From assembly GCA_905220665.1 (NCBI GenBank), contig CAJNAR010000151.1, positions 431,848 to 495,847 on the forward strand: a stretch of 64,000 nucleotides of DNA. The letters run 5' to 3'. A program made the position numbers and the translations under genes. This stretch comes from Albugo candida. Its lineage: Eukaryota > Oomycota > Peronosporomycetes > Albuginales > Albuginaceae. The notes below the pieces were generated by a model that worked only from the letters and a program-made list of their open reading frames with translations, was not told the DNA's origin and searched no databases. This document shows positions 1 through 10,063 of the stretch, piece by piece (within the stretch, counting starts at the first letter, position 1; every line of letters begins with the position of its first letter).

Positions 1-1036
1 ATGTCTCGAATTGTGCCGCATTCAGCTCATTGCAAACTTGAATACTTTGAGTTTCAGAGCGTTTGCCGCACTCTTGGTGACAATTTTTCGAAAATACCAT
101 CTTGTTCGATTGAGCGAAAGCATGGAAATAATAACCCTGCATACGTTTCAGACCACTTTCCATTCGAAGCAGGACAGCAAATCCACCCGTCTCTCTTGCA
201 AAACACATTAGACACCTTTGAATCTTTTGATAGCTCGATTGTGTTGGGCCCATGCAGTTCTGCGTCACAGTGATAGATGTAAGTTGTTCGTGTACGCTCC
301 GTAATTCGGATTCTTCGGACGTTAAAAAGGTCTCTAATGCAAGCTCATTTTCTTCCGTGATTTGAGTGTCAGGCATCGGTCCGTCGACAATCAGAGGGGC
401 ACATATTTTACCTGGAATGCTGATAATACCCTTACTACATGCTAGAGATGCAATGCATGCTCCGACAATGTATTCGACTTGTCTTGTTGTGCTCAATGCA
501 TATATTACAAGTGGGTCGCTTGCTATCGCTGTAACCATTCGAAAATGTCCCAGATATGCTGAACCGCTAGATTCTCTCAAGCAATCTCTACATGTCGCGC
601 TTGTACGTCTTCTGATGAGACATAAAAGATTCCCGGAAGGTTCCTTTGCATCGCCCAGTAATTGGCTTGGCATTTGATTTGAACGACGAGTCGAGCCAGA
701 TCGATAAGCAACTGCCACGCTGCCACATTGTGATATGCTGGCACAATTTTGTTCCAAATTTACAAATCCAAAATCTGAGGCAGCAACTTCATACTTTGCT
801 ATGTAGATCCGACGTAATTTACTAAATCGTTTAGGACGCATTAGCTGTTGAGAGATTAGTTTTGCACGAATGGCACCCGCGGTAGACAGAAAACATTTCT
901 GGCAATTTCTAAAAGTTGTGCGTTTGAAGTTGATGGAAGTACTGACGATATTTGTTTCCAATGAGGCGAATACCTGGTTAGTCTTACCGCTAAAGTTATG
1001 GATTAGGAGCACTAACAAGACTCTGTAGTTTCGCAT
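1..1036 (-). CDS. Putative secreted CCG-class effector, 3' end beyond window
   Basis: Reading from an ATG at 1036 to the left edge gives 345 uninterrupted residues with no stop, so the C-terminus is missing. An in-frame stop lies 9 codons upstream of the ATG. The first about 16 residues (MRNYRVLLVLLIHNFSG) have a short basic n-region and a hydrophobic core typical of a signal peptide. Three CX2CX5G motifs are visible: C45-C48-G54, C149-C152-G158 and C275-C278-G284, spaced about 104 and 126 residues. This motif defines the CCG class of secreted proteins known from Albugo candida, some of which are recognised by plant immune receptors. No RXLR, CRN (LFLAK) or exact CHxC motif is seen; residues 319-323 read CHQEC, which has one residue too many. 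The assignment rests on the motif, the signal peptide and the oomycete context; there is no fold evidence. Confidence 0.72.
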   Translation of the reverse strand, partial: MRNYRVLLVLLIHNFSGKTNQVFASLETNIVSTSINFKRTTFRNCQKCFLSTAGAIRAKLISQQLMRPKRFSKLRRIYIAKYEVAASDFGFVNLEQNCASISQCGSVAVAYRSGSTRRSNQMPSQLLGDAKEPSGNLLCLIRRRTSATCRDCLRESSGSAYLGHFRMVTAIASDPLVIYALSTTRQVEYIVGACIASLACSKGIISIPGKICAPLIVDGPMPDTQITEENELALETFLTSEESELRSVHEQLTSITVTQNCMGPTQSSYQKIQRCLMCFARETGGFAVLLRMESGLKRMQGYYFHAFAQSNKMVFSKNCHQECGKRSETQSIQVCNELNAAQFET

Positions 1037-1499
1037 AACGTGCAAAATTCAACAGAGTTCTGCTGACCACCAATGGTATGTATTCATTCTACAAGGGGTG
1101 GTACCAAAAGTATTTGTGTAATATGAATGAGAATGAGAACGTTCAGCATGCGACTGCTGCTCTCCAACGTGAGTTATGCTTTGGTTGATTGATTGAAAAC
1201 GCTATCAGCGACGATGTACTTTTGTTATTTTTCTGCTTGGCGACGTTTTGTCTCTTCATAGTGTTGCGTACGATTGTTCACATTTTGCTGAATCCACTTT
1301 GCAGATACATTACGACTTTCGGTCCTATGAGCGGATCATCTCACTTGTGGAATGTATTGACCTTGTACGATAATGAGAATTGCTATTTTCACCCAAACCG
1401 ATCTGATAATACTGGAGAGCATTTGTTTTCTGGAAGCAAGTAAACTAGTCAACCAGAAGGATAATCCAAACTACGATTAACGGAGGAGTACTCCAACCT
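1037..1499. other. Intergenic region upstream of the CCG gene
   Basis: No convincing gene. A non-ATG frame on the plus strand (1189-1443) encodes a hydrophobic stretch but has no recognisable domain or supporting splice sites. The segment presumably contains the promoter of the CCG gene and the far end of the LINE relic to its right. Confidence 0.4.
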
Positions 1500-3060
1500 T
1501 ATCGAAATTAAGAGCTACATCACAATACTTTTGATTTACAGCTCACTACATCCCGTGCCTTATACCATCTTTGAGCTGGAACAGTGTGGTTGTATTGACT
1601 TATATCCTTAGTGGGGGCTTGGACGTTCATATATCTTACGGGAAAGAACCAGCCTAACAGCCGTCCATTGTGGTTGGGCGCAATCTGGAAGCCTCTCAGC
1701 TGATTATGGCTATATGTGGATTGACGCATCGTCTAACATATAACATGCGCATGTAACCAAGAGCGAGATTAATGTATCCGCACGATGCGTGGAGCACCTA
1801 TCTCATGGCGGCTTGTCTAGAGTACGTTATGGCGTCTATTGCACCAGGGTGCTGCATCTCATTCGGTCAATGAGCTTTCTTTTCTCCTCGTTATAAAATA
1901 TGATCTTCGTCAACGGCTAATCGCGCTATGTATCTCCTTCTCAAGTGGCAGCAGCCTGGAAGACAGATGAAACTGCGGATCTAAAGTCGTGATGCAGCCA
2001 TACCGCTCCAACCCATTATATATTTGTTTCTTCATAATTATCCTGAGAAGGCCAATGTGATGACTTTTGCCGATCTGGGAGGTCTCCATGCGGTTTTCGA
2101 GAGACGGGATCGTAGACTCCCACATCAAATGGTCTAGCACTTGTGCCTGGTTGAAGCCAAGTTGAAGACCACATATCGATTTCGTACGCTCCAATTGCAG
2201 GGTTTCCACATTATAGGATTGACTTGGAACTCTATTTAACCATATCCGTTGGATGCAGTTCTTCATGGCTGTATCTTGATAGCTGAAGCAAACGATTCCC
2301 GAAACGTCCAGTATGGCTTGTCCACAAACACGCCAACATTGCACCAAACACGTACCATACTCTGATTACAAGCAACAGCTTTAGAATGCAATACTTGATC
2401 GCAGTTGCATGCACTTCGGGCGTCGTTGCAGCAAATTCAGATTTGACATTGTAATATTCAAACCATCTTATGCTCCATTCTAAACGCCTATCTCCATCGG
2501 CTGATAGAAGGTTTGATCGGCTGTAATGATTCCGTCGGACCATTTTTCCCGTAATGAAAAAAAAATATGATCAGGCGAACATGTTCCGAATCGTTTCTGG
2601 AAGTCCACTGACGGACAATCGCATCAAGAATCGATTGCTATTGTCAACGAATCTGTTGGAATTTTCACGTGCATAGTGTTATGCCACAGGCATCACAAAA
2701 CCATTGTGTGGGCAACCAGTACTTGAGCAGGAGCAACACGGGCACTATCGATATCCGTAATGTGACTGAACGGAATGCCCAGATAATCACTGGATACAAC
2801 GAGAGCAAAGACGACGTACTCGAGGTATATATCACTTGTCCAGGGAGATGTTGGGGTGTGATAGCTTCAAGTAGCTTATGGACCGCATGTCGCGGGGTAC
2901 ACCTACTTACATGATTGTATTCCTGCGAACCGAAAAGGACATAAGCATAAGTCGCTCAGCAAAAGATGCAAGCCAGTCAGGATCCTGACTGCGTACAGAT
3001 AGAAATTCACACATGAGATCAACAGCAATGCCAGAATTGCGTCGTAGGCTACCGTACAAA
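1500..3060 (-). mobile_element. Degenerate LINE relic (ORF2 RT to C-terminal part)
   Basis: On the minus strand, scattered blocks match ORF2 of the LINEs at 26-63 kb in the right order. The region after the FADD box and the segment around 'TTTGCTCTCGTTG' lie near 2770-2830. The block equivalent to 'CTACTGGTTGCGCAGACG' lies near 2700. The WSISISDLN region lies near 2480, the AAATTACATTACGAAGCTGC equivalent near 2390, the KPPEPTKSHP region near 2080, and the LQFRLAFRMLP region near 1960. Many indels and stops separate the blocks, so no long reading frame survives and only short frames such as 1910-2347 and 2232-2543 remain. The boundaries are approximate because similarity fades at both ends. 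It is far older than the array copies and lies in the opposite orientation. Confidence 0.7.
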
Positions 3061-3230
3061 GATGGCGCATACTTCGTGTCATCGCATGGTCAGCTCAGTA
3101 TCGACGCAAATATAGCTTATAACCTTTATTGTCGAGATATTCATCGATCATTGATCGTTTTATCACCATTTCCAGCTGCTAGCTCTCCACTGAAGCGACT
3201 TTTGCTACTAAGCTCACTTGCTCGATTCTG

Positions 3231-4334
3231 CTAATTAGCCGCATTAACGCTTGTTGCAACAACTTCACACTTCCACTTTATGATACTTCCTGCACGTAAC
3301 GGTACAATCTTTTCGCCGTTTCTCAATGAGTAGCTCTCGGGCACCACCCACTCTTCCTTATTTAGGAATACTATTCGTTCTGGTGGATTCAGAGGTAGAC
3401 CATAAAATAAACTTGCGTTCTCACAAGCAAAAGACTCCAATAAATCAAGTCTGCCAATGCTATCAAAAGCTTCCGCATACAGCTCCAAGGCCGCATGAGC
3501 GGAGTAGATACCTGCACATCCACAGCTAGATTCCTTCTTACTGCTCACATGAGGCGCACTGTCGGTGCCAAGAAAGAACTTTTTGCTTCCGGAAGCAAGT
3601 ACTTCCAAAAGCGCTTTCCGGTGTATCTCTCGTTTCATGACTGGCAAACAATACATATGAGGATGAAGACCGCCTTGAAATATCGCATTACGATTATAAA
3701 GTAAATGCTGCGGAGTGATTGTGGCCGCTACATTTTCAGATGCATTCATCACAAAATCAGCTGCTTCTTTGGTTGTGATATGTTCCAGAACCACTTTCAA
3801 GGAAGGGAAGTCCGCAATCAATGGAGTCAATACATTTGTTAAGAAAATTGCTTCCTTGTCAAAAATATCGACAGAGGATTCGGTTACTTCTCCATGAACG
3901 AGAAGCGGCATACTCACTTGAACCATTGCCTCAAGCGCTGGGTAGATATTTCTTACATTAGTAACGCCAGCATCAGAGTTGGTCGTAGCTCCAGCTGGGT
4001 ACAACTTCACAGCAAATATCTTCTTTGTTGATGCTGCTTTATAGATCTCCTCGGACGTGGTACGATCCGTCATGTAAAGTGTCATTAGCGGCTGAAAGTG
4101 AGGTCTTTGTAGCCTGTCAAGGATGTGTTGAATGCGATCATGATACTCGAGAGCCATTTCAGTGGTAACTATCGGAGGGTTGAGGTTCGGCATTGCAATA
4201 CACCGACCGAAAACACGAGAAACATGGTCCACAGTCATTTCCAAGCACACATCATCCCGTAAATGGTGATGAAAGTCATCAGGACGGCGTTTTAGCCAAA
4301 AAGCCGACATGTTGGAGTCCTTGGAGCTGGACAT
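3231..4334 (-). CDS. URA4: Dihydroorotase, class II (PyrC/URA4 type)
   Basis: A single-exon gene of 367 residues, close to the roughly 350 usual for class II dihydroorotases. It converts carbamoyl aspartate to dihydroorotate, the third step of de novo pyrimidine synthesis, in the cytosol. All zinc and catalytic positions are visible: the HxH motif in RRPDDFHHHLRD (H22, H24), the lysine expected to be carboxylated in KLYPAGATTNSDAG (K110), H147 in LVHGE, H185 in EHITTKEA, and D258 in GTDSAPH. The substrate-binding Arg is in HLRD. A second ATG at codon 9 is an alternative start. The upstream acyltransferase is divergent, with about 240 bases between starts. Being free-standing rather than fused in a CAD polyprotein fits oomycetes. 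Confidence 0.95.
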   Translation of the reverse strand: MSSSKDSNMSAFWLKRRPDDFHHHLRDDVCLEMTVDHVSRVFGRCIAMPNLNPPIVTTEMALEYHDRIQHILDRLQRPHFQPLMTLYMTDRTTSEEIYKAASTKKIFAVKLYPAGATTNSDAGVTNVRNIYPALEAMVQVSMPLLVHGEVTESSVDIFDKEAIFLTNVLTPLIADFPSLKVVLEHITTKEAADFVMNASENVAATITPQHLLYNRNAIFQGGLHPHMYCLPVMKREIHRKALLEVLASGSKKFFLGTDSAPHVSSKKESSCGCAGIYSAHAALELYAEAFDSIGRLDLLESFACENASLFYGLPLNPPERIVFLNKEEWVVPESYSLRNGEKIVPLRAGSIIKWKCEVVATSVNAAN

Positions 4335-4573
4335 GAGATCTATTTATTACCAATCAGACAAGGCTATTCAGAATAATAGCCAATCATTACTCTCCGTAAG
4401 TACTTGTCCGCCAATGAAAGCGACTTGGAATGAATTAAGTGGACAGCAGTATGCCAAACCATTTGCAACGTATTTCTCGCATTCGACTCTGCGTAAAAGA
4501 GCGACAATTTCGGCGTAATATTTGAGCTTTCATTCTTTACCCGCGCATAACGTCATTTCTTCGCATCGTTTTG

Positions 4574-5893
4574 ATGGAAAACGCTTCACAACAAGTGTCA
4601 AAAATCGTTTCCAATGCCCCAAAAAGCATATGCGATGTATCACCATTAGATATCGCGGACGCCCGATCGTCTGTGCATAACTCCGATTTTCGTGGATTGT
4701 ACAATTTGTGCAGCATTTGCGGCGGATTGTATGTATTGGATACACTCATTTCGACTTTATGGAACGTTAAGAACGCTTTCGATCCATCGCTCTTTCGCAC
4801 AGTATTCTACTCGTACGAGTTTGTGGATGTTGTCATGGTCCTGATCCTCCAATGCGTCTTTTCCTCCATGGCGATGATCCCAGTGTATATAGCATCACGG
4901 TGGCAAAATTCGCGCCTGCTGACAAATGTGATCCATCACGTGCTCCAAAGTATTTTTCTCTTTTCGAATATGACATACATCATCTACCGGGATTGGCACA
5001 TTATTCACATTATGATCGTTTTCATCGAGTGTGTCGTTCTCCTCATGAAAATGCATTCGTATACGCGCGTGCAGATTCAAAGCGTTAGATCATCTACAAC
5101 GACGCGTCAAGACCAGAGTTTTCGATCTTTTTGCCTCTTTCTATTCTTCCCGACATTGGTGTATCAACATCACTTTCCACGAACTCGTTCAATCCGACTT
5201 TGGTATCTCATGGAGAAGCTAAGTGCGCTCATCTTGGCATTTGCAATGTTCTACGTCATCGTCACGAATCACGTCATTCCTGTACTGAATGATTCCGGTG
5301 TAAATGATCCCGTGCTCGTCATTTCGAATCTGTTGCTTCCATTTGTCGGATGCTATCTTATGACATGGTTTGTCATTTTTGAGTGTATTTGTAATATTGC
5401 TGCAGAAATCACGATGTACGCAAAACGCGATTTCTACGGCGATTGGTGGAACAGCACGACATTTGAAGAGTTTGCAAGGAAATGGAATCGTCCTGTTCAT
5501 GAATTTTTATTCCATCACGTGTATCTCGAAGGTCGTAAATCGTTTCAAATGTCTCGATCAAGTGCGATGTTTTTGACATTCTTTCTGTCTGCGGCCGTGC
5601 ATGAATGCTGCTTCATTGTCGTTTTTCGGGCTGTGAGAATGTATCATTTCGTGATCCACATGTCGGAAATCGGATGTATTGTGTTCGGCAATGGATTAAA
5701 AGGGACGAGAGTTGGGAATTATTTTTACTGGCTGGCAATGGCATTTGGACTGCCATTACAAGCGGTTTTATATTGTCGAGAGTACCATGGTGGGAATCCC
5801 ATTTTTCTCCATATTTTGATGCCTATGATGGTAGGAAGTTGTTGCTTTTTGGCTGTCATTTCCATTTTGTATGTTTCCAAGTTGAGAGGCTGA
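4574..5893 (+). CDS. MBOAT acyltransferase, DGAT1/SOAT family
   Basis: A single exon of 439 residues from ATG 4574. Membrane-bound O-acyltransferases of this family esterify diacylglycerol or sterol with acyl-CoA in the ER. Hallmarks present are a PTLVYQ block near residue 195, the family signature FYxDWWN (FYGDWWN, about 287-293), the following KWNRPVHEFLFHHVY segment, and the catalytic histidine in SAAVHECCF (about H343). Roughly eight hydrophobic segments are visible. The spacing between FYxDWWN and the histidine is as in DGAT1, and the 'NRPVH' form resembles DGAT1 more than sterol acyltransferase, but the acceptor lipid cannot be fixed from sequence. The N-terminus is short compared with plant DGAT1. 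Confidence 0.9.
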   Translation: MENASQQVSKIVSNAPKSICDVSPLDIADARSSVHNSDFRGLYNLCSICGGLYVLDTLISTLWNVKNAFDPSLFRTVFYSYEFVDVVMVLILQCVFSSMAMIPVYIASRWQNSRLLTNVIHHVLQSIFLFSNMTYIIYRDWHIIHIMIVFIECVVLLMKMHSYTRVQIQSVRSSTTTRQDQSFRSFCLFLFFPTLVYQHHFPRTRSIRLWYLMEKLSALILAFAMFYVIVTNHVIPVLNDSGVNDPVLVISNLLLPFVGCYLMTWFVIFECICNIAAEITMYAKRDFYGDWWNSTTFEEFARKWNRPVHEFLFHHVYLEGRKSFQMSRSSAMFLTFFLSAAVHECCFIVVFRAVRMYHFVIHMSEIGCIVFGNGLKGTRVGNYFYWLAMAFGLPLQAVLYCREYHGGNPIFLHILMPMMVGSCCFLAVISILYVSKLRG

Positions 5894-6314
5894 TAGAGTG
5901 ATATATGGCCAATCATATAGATAGAAATGAAGTGGTAACTAGTAACAACCAATAGATGAAAGGGAGGACTATTTTGTATACTGCCGTAGCTATACACTTT
6001 GACCTCGTTATCGCTTTTTGTGGAGGATACGGTCGAATACTGATATAAATCGAAAAGAATACGTGCTATGTCGGTCGTAAACACATATTACTGTATCGCC
6101 TCGAAAGTATACACGTCAGGAGACTATCAGTCGTATTGCAATCCAATACGAAAGTCACTGACGTCTCCTTCTTATTCGATTGTTAAAAGGATTGTCAGTT
6201 GAAGTCTCCGGTGTTGGTGCAGCAGTTATATATGTGGAACTTGGGGTATCAAATTTAGGGCTTAGTATCAAATATTGCCAGCAAAAACCAACATGATTTT
6301 CTACTATTGTAAGG
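5894..6314. other. Convergent intergenic region
   Basis: The 3' flanks of the acyltransferase gene and the dynein light chain gene meet here. No open frame with coding character and no RNA gene was seen. Confidence 0.5.
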
Positions 6315-6904
6315 TTAGTATGGGTGCCGAAAGAGTGTGATACATTTTTTGCCAATGTAAAATCTCAAAAAACTTTTGCTCTCATACGTGAATGCAACTT
6401 TATACTCTGAGCCCACGAGACAGTGCCACGTCGGTCCATACTTTTCCTCCATCCAGACCTAAAAAGCTCCATCAATCAAAGGCGTCTTATATGGTATTGT
6501 AGCCGTATACTTTGATGTGACGCGCAACCTCCCGTTCCAGGCTGTATTGCTCAAGCGCAAACGTTGCTTGCGTGAAAGCGTCTTCCTGATAGTCCTTTAG
6601 CTCATTGTAATAGTGGAACTCTACTGAACTCACCTTTAACTGGCCATGTTCGTCCACTGTGTGCAACAGCATTAGGAATTCTGAAAACTAGCATGAAAAG
6701 CAAGTGCATACCATCAGTATCCAGCTGTTTTACGTATTCATGTGCGTCCATTCTTTCTATTTTTTCTTCGAGTATAGTGCCTTTTCGACTTGTATGCGTC
6801 CATTACGGAAGATAGAGGATTGCCAAATCTGCTTTGTATGAGCATTTCAAATTGAATACTCTAAGGATGTACCTGATAGGTCCCTCCTTAAACTTGTCAG
6901 CCAT
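6315..6904 (-). CDS. LC8-like dynein light chain with N-terminal extension
   Basis: Exons reconstructed from splice sites: 6904-6873, 6788-6712, 6680-6511 and 6458-6315, giving 140 residues ending in TAA. The last two exons encode the LC8 fold: NELKDYQEDAFTQATFAL and SLEREVARHIK, then EEKYGPTWHCLVGSEYKVAF and SFLRFYIGKKCITLF. These align with the canonical helix pair and with the YxPTWHCIVG strand that binds target peptides. LC8 is a dimeric hub of dynein and many other complexes. Usual LC8 is about 89 residues, so about 50 residues are extra at the N-terminus (charged, LEEKIERMDAHEY). The two 5' exons are less certain; the intron 6681-6711 would be only 31 nt. A shorter form starting at ATG 6672 is possible. 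Confidence 0.82.
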
Positions 6905-7337
6905 ACTCTTGTATCACATATCGATCTGCTGCACGAATCAATAGCCCAAAAATGGTCGAGTTTCAGTCTTAAGGTTTCCTCACAAAATGTGTCGTAGCAT
7001 GTTCCCGTCCTTATGACCTTATTAAAGATTATAAAAAAATCAATGTGTCAAATGTCGAGTAGAAATCTGAAAGAAGACACTGCCTTCGTGAAAAGCGAGA
7101 GCATCTATGCCAGCGACTTTGCCCATCGAGCTCTCATGGACTTGACCTAATTATGGCAATGCTCACTTTATATCGTGGCAGCGCTTTATCCTTGCAATTT
7201 TGACAAGACATCCTATTAAAAAATGTTTCACAGCACATACTGATAGGCTCCAGTTGTGCAAGTCTATTACTCGAATCTAGCAAGCACACACTGAAGGAGC
7301 AAGTCGTTATATTCGCTTACTTATCGTGAGGTTCGAA
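6905..7337. other. Divergent promoter region
   Basis: About 430 bases between the divergent starts of the LC8-like gene and dolichyldiphosphatase. No coding frame or RNA gene was recognised; presumably 5' UTRs and promoters. Confidence 0.5.
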
Positions 7338-8191
7338 ATGGCGCTTAAAAACTTCGAGCTGACGTGGGTCGTTTATGATGATAGCGATCCATATGGGTTC
7401 TGCCTTGCGCTATTCACACTTACACCGATGTACGTCATGCACAATTCTCATCGTACGCAAAGCTATTTATTCTCTTCATAGATTTGTCATGGTCATGTAC
7501 GGTACTGTGCTCGCGTTTCAACGCGACTTGGACACGCTTTTCATGGTCACAGGACAGGTGTAGTTTTCTCCCATTATGGATCTTCACCTCACCCTCGGTG
7601 ATACATAGTTAATGAATGAGGCACTGAACAAATGTCTCAAGCATCTGATTCGTCACAGGCGTCCACTGGGTGCCTCAATCGACGGACATGGGATGCCATC
7701 AGCACATGCTCAATTCATGACTTTTTTTTCAACTTTTGTCATTCTATACACCTGGCGACGGTAAGCGTCCTTCACTGATTTTATCAAGTTGTTGATTAAT
7801 ATTGTGTGTGGATGCTGTTTGTCGAAGATTGAATACTCATCGTAGACTGGAGCAGTATATTACAATCCTGGCTGCTTTCATTCTCAGCTGTATTGTATGT
7901 ATATCACGTATTCGTCTTCGATATCACACTCCGATGCAAGTTTATGCCGGAGTTGTTATCGGCATCTTTTTTGGCACGTTCTGGTTCTTCCTGTCCACAC
8001 AAGTACGCCCACCAAAATCCCCGCTTTTAGAATCCGTCAGAACCACAATTCGCTTACAGATATCTCGTTCTTACTTTTACACAATGGCAAATGTGAGAGC
8101 AATGCGATTCTTTCGATTTCGCGACATCTCGCACATTCCCGATTTGATTGTCTATCAGCATGAAGTATGTTTACAAGACAAGTTGGAATGA
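7338..8191 (+). CDS. DOLPP1: Dolichyldiphosphatase (PAP2 family)
   Basis: Four exons: 7338-7429, 7482-7557, 7609-7760 and 7828-8191, all with GT-AG introns, giving 227 residues (human DOLPP1 is 238). The enzyme dephosphorylates dolichyl diphosphate on the ER lumenal side so that dolichyl phosphate can be reused in N-glycosylation. The three phosphatase motifs are present: KHLIRHRRP (KX6RP), GHGMPSAHAQFMTFF (PSGH equivalent, PSAH) and SRIRLRYHTPMQV (SRX5H). As in animal DOLPP1, a glutamine stands where other PAP2 enzymes have aspartate. The C-terminal block RFFRFRDISHIPDLIVYQHE is also conserved in this family. Several membrane segments alternate with the motifs. Confidence 0.92.
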
Positions 8192-8303
8192 TAGATCCAC
8201 AAGCAGCTAATGTGCGCATCATAGAGCTTACAGTCTCATATTACTTAAAATTGATAAATATGGAGAACCCTACAGAACGATGATTGGGTCCCTTTGTACC
8301 AGT

Positions 8304-9750
8304 TTACACTGGTGGCTCTATATACGCAACACTGGACCTTTTGAAATTCTCAGCCCAAAGCTTCTCGAACAGTTCACGCTCGTGCTTTGGCTGTTGTGGC
8401 CGTAACTCTTTCGGTAACTGAGCTGAAGGTCGAAGGTCCGCTTGTGTCGGTCGAGTGTTTAATTTACCCATGTACCCACCGAGGAATCGGATGAGCATAC
8501 TTGGCTCGTGCAATTCGTACATCAATTCTCGCACAAAATTCTCCAGTCCTATACACTTTTGGTGCAGATAAGAAGTTTCCAATCGATTAAACCAGCGTGT
8601 TTCAATACTTTTCCATGCTTTTAAAGAGCGCTGATACCGTTGGCCTTGAAGTACTTTGACTAGCTCGCTAAACTCGGAATAGCGACGCCAATTTGCATAG
8701 TGCTCATTATCAAGTCGTAATGTGATCAAATATTGTGCATGTCGGTCGTTTCCATGTCTTGGTTGAACGATTCGAAATCTCGGAATGGATATGCTGGAGG
8801 GAATAATCTTGGTAACTCCATTACTAACAATTGTGAATGATTTGTGCGTGACCGTGACGCCAGTATCAATATGTTCGTCCCCTAGTACGAGTAGAGACGT
8901 ATCGCTGGGTACAAAACCAGTCTCATTCCTTTTCTTGCGCGCAGAGCTCACCACGTTATTTCCCGCCCAACTCTCGCTACTGCTATCGATATCGGTAAAC
9001 CATCCCCAATCAGCGCTTACTTCTTTGCTGTATCTCCGGTGGTGCAGCGGGGCTAACATCACAAGAAATCAGAGGTCGGATCATTTCAAATAGACGTTCA
9101 CTACTCACGTTCATACGATTCAACGAAACTCTGACCCACATTTTGGAACCAATTGGGCTCAAAATTGGCAGAATAGGTGGCAATTATGTCAAGAAACGAT
9201 TGTCCTGAATATTCTGCATTTGATTTCACGCCAAAAGAGAACGAAGTCGACGTGTTTGCTTTTTTACTCTCTTCGCGTACACTATCGCTGACAGCAAATG
9301 AAGCCCATCGCGATGCTCGCACGCATTTTGCTGGGCTAGACGAGCGGGAAATTTTATCCGCCTGAGATGCACGGATTTGCATACTTTCTTTAGACTCTGG
9401 CGGTTGGCCTAGAGGTACATAACTGTCATGGCTCGCTCCTATACAATGTTGCTGTACCATGTCTCGTTTTTCTTGCTTCTTTTCGACTACAAACACCGCT
9501 GCGAAACTAGAAAACGGGCGGATTTGAAGTAATAACGAATGTAGCACGCTGATGTGTGCGCTTTAGTATCAAGCAGTAACGGCGTGTCACATGAATCATC
9601 TCAGTATTCAGTGTCAAGTAAGCATTGCGAGCACGTGTGTACGTTTGTGTCAACCCTAAGCCAAGTAAAAGCGTTGCGTACACGATAAAAAGGAATTCAT
9701 CCGGCTTCGATCCGACAACATGCGCGCTATGACGTAGGGGTCCTTTTCTC
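8304..9750 (-). CDS. Membrane-associated PX-domain protein (5' end unresolved)
   Basis: Exons 9750-9548, 9486-9109 and 9052-8304 join in frame through introns of 61 and 56 nt. The last exon holds a PX (phox) domain: SISIPRFRIV, AQYLITLRLDNEHYANWRRYSEF, then the LENFVRELM helix. PX domains bind phosphoinositides, usually PI3P on endosomes. The first exon holds one strong transmembrane segment (DEFLFIVYATLLLGLGLTQ). The middle is Ser-rich and probably disordered. A further 5' exon is likely: a 43-nt intron 9751-9793 fits, but the frame then runs into TAG with no ATG, and an alternative acceptor inside the exon gives another N-terminus. The PX call is firm; the join to the membrane exon is less so. 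Confidence 0.7.
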
Positions 9751-9797
9751 CTGCGCCAATAATATATCATTCTATAAAGATGTTTGCACTCACGCAA

Positions 9798-10063
9798 GCG
9801 CTTGTATCTCGTCTATATGAAACCGGCTCTGGGTACCCTACCAACACGCACACATGAATGATTGCATATGTTCATCCTCGCCTACATTTGTGACGAACAC
9901 CACACACGTGGAGATACATGATTTTGTAATTTCAGTCAAAGAACGTGGCAGAGAAGCTGAGAACATTTGATTGGCGGCAGAAAGAACCAGTAATTTTCAC
10001 AACATTCCAACGGTCACGCAAATAGCAAAGTGATTGATATCACCAAAGGCGACTGTGTGGAAT
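9798..10063. other. Divergent promoter region
   Basis: Lies between the PX gene and the Cys-rich membrane protein gene. It probably contains the unresolved first exon of the PX gene (near 9890-9945 on the minus strand). No other feature was seen. Confidence 0.35.

Noticed and set aside
60..90. CHxC effector motif in the left-edge protein
   Set aside because: The residues are CHQEC (319-323), one residue longer than CHxC and far from the N-terminus where that motif should lie.
1..273. Plus-strand open frame at the left edge
   Set aside because: It is antisense to the CCG gene, whose minus-strand frame runs 345 codons with signal peptide and repeated motifs.
1085..1115. Match of GGTACCAAAAGTA to the LINE 3' UTR as the end of the relic
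   Set aside because: Only about 13 bases agree and the spacing to the relic is uncertain; chance is a sufficient explanation.
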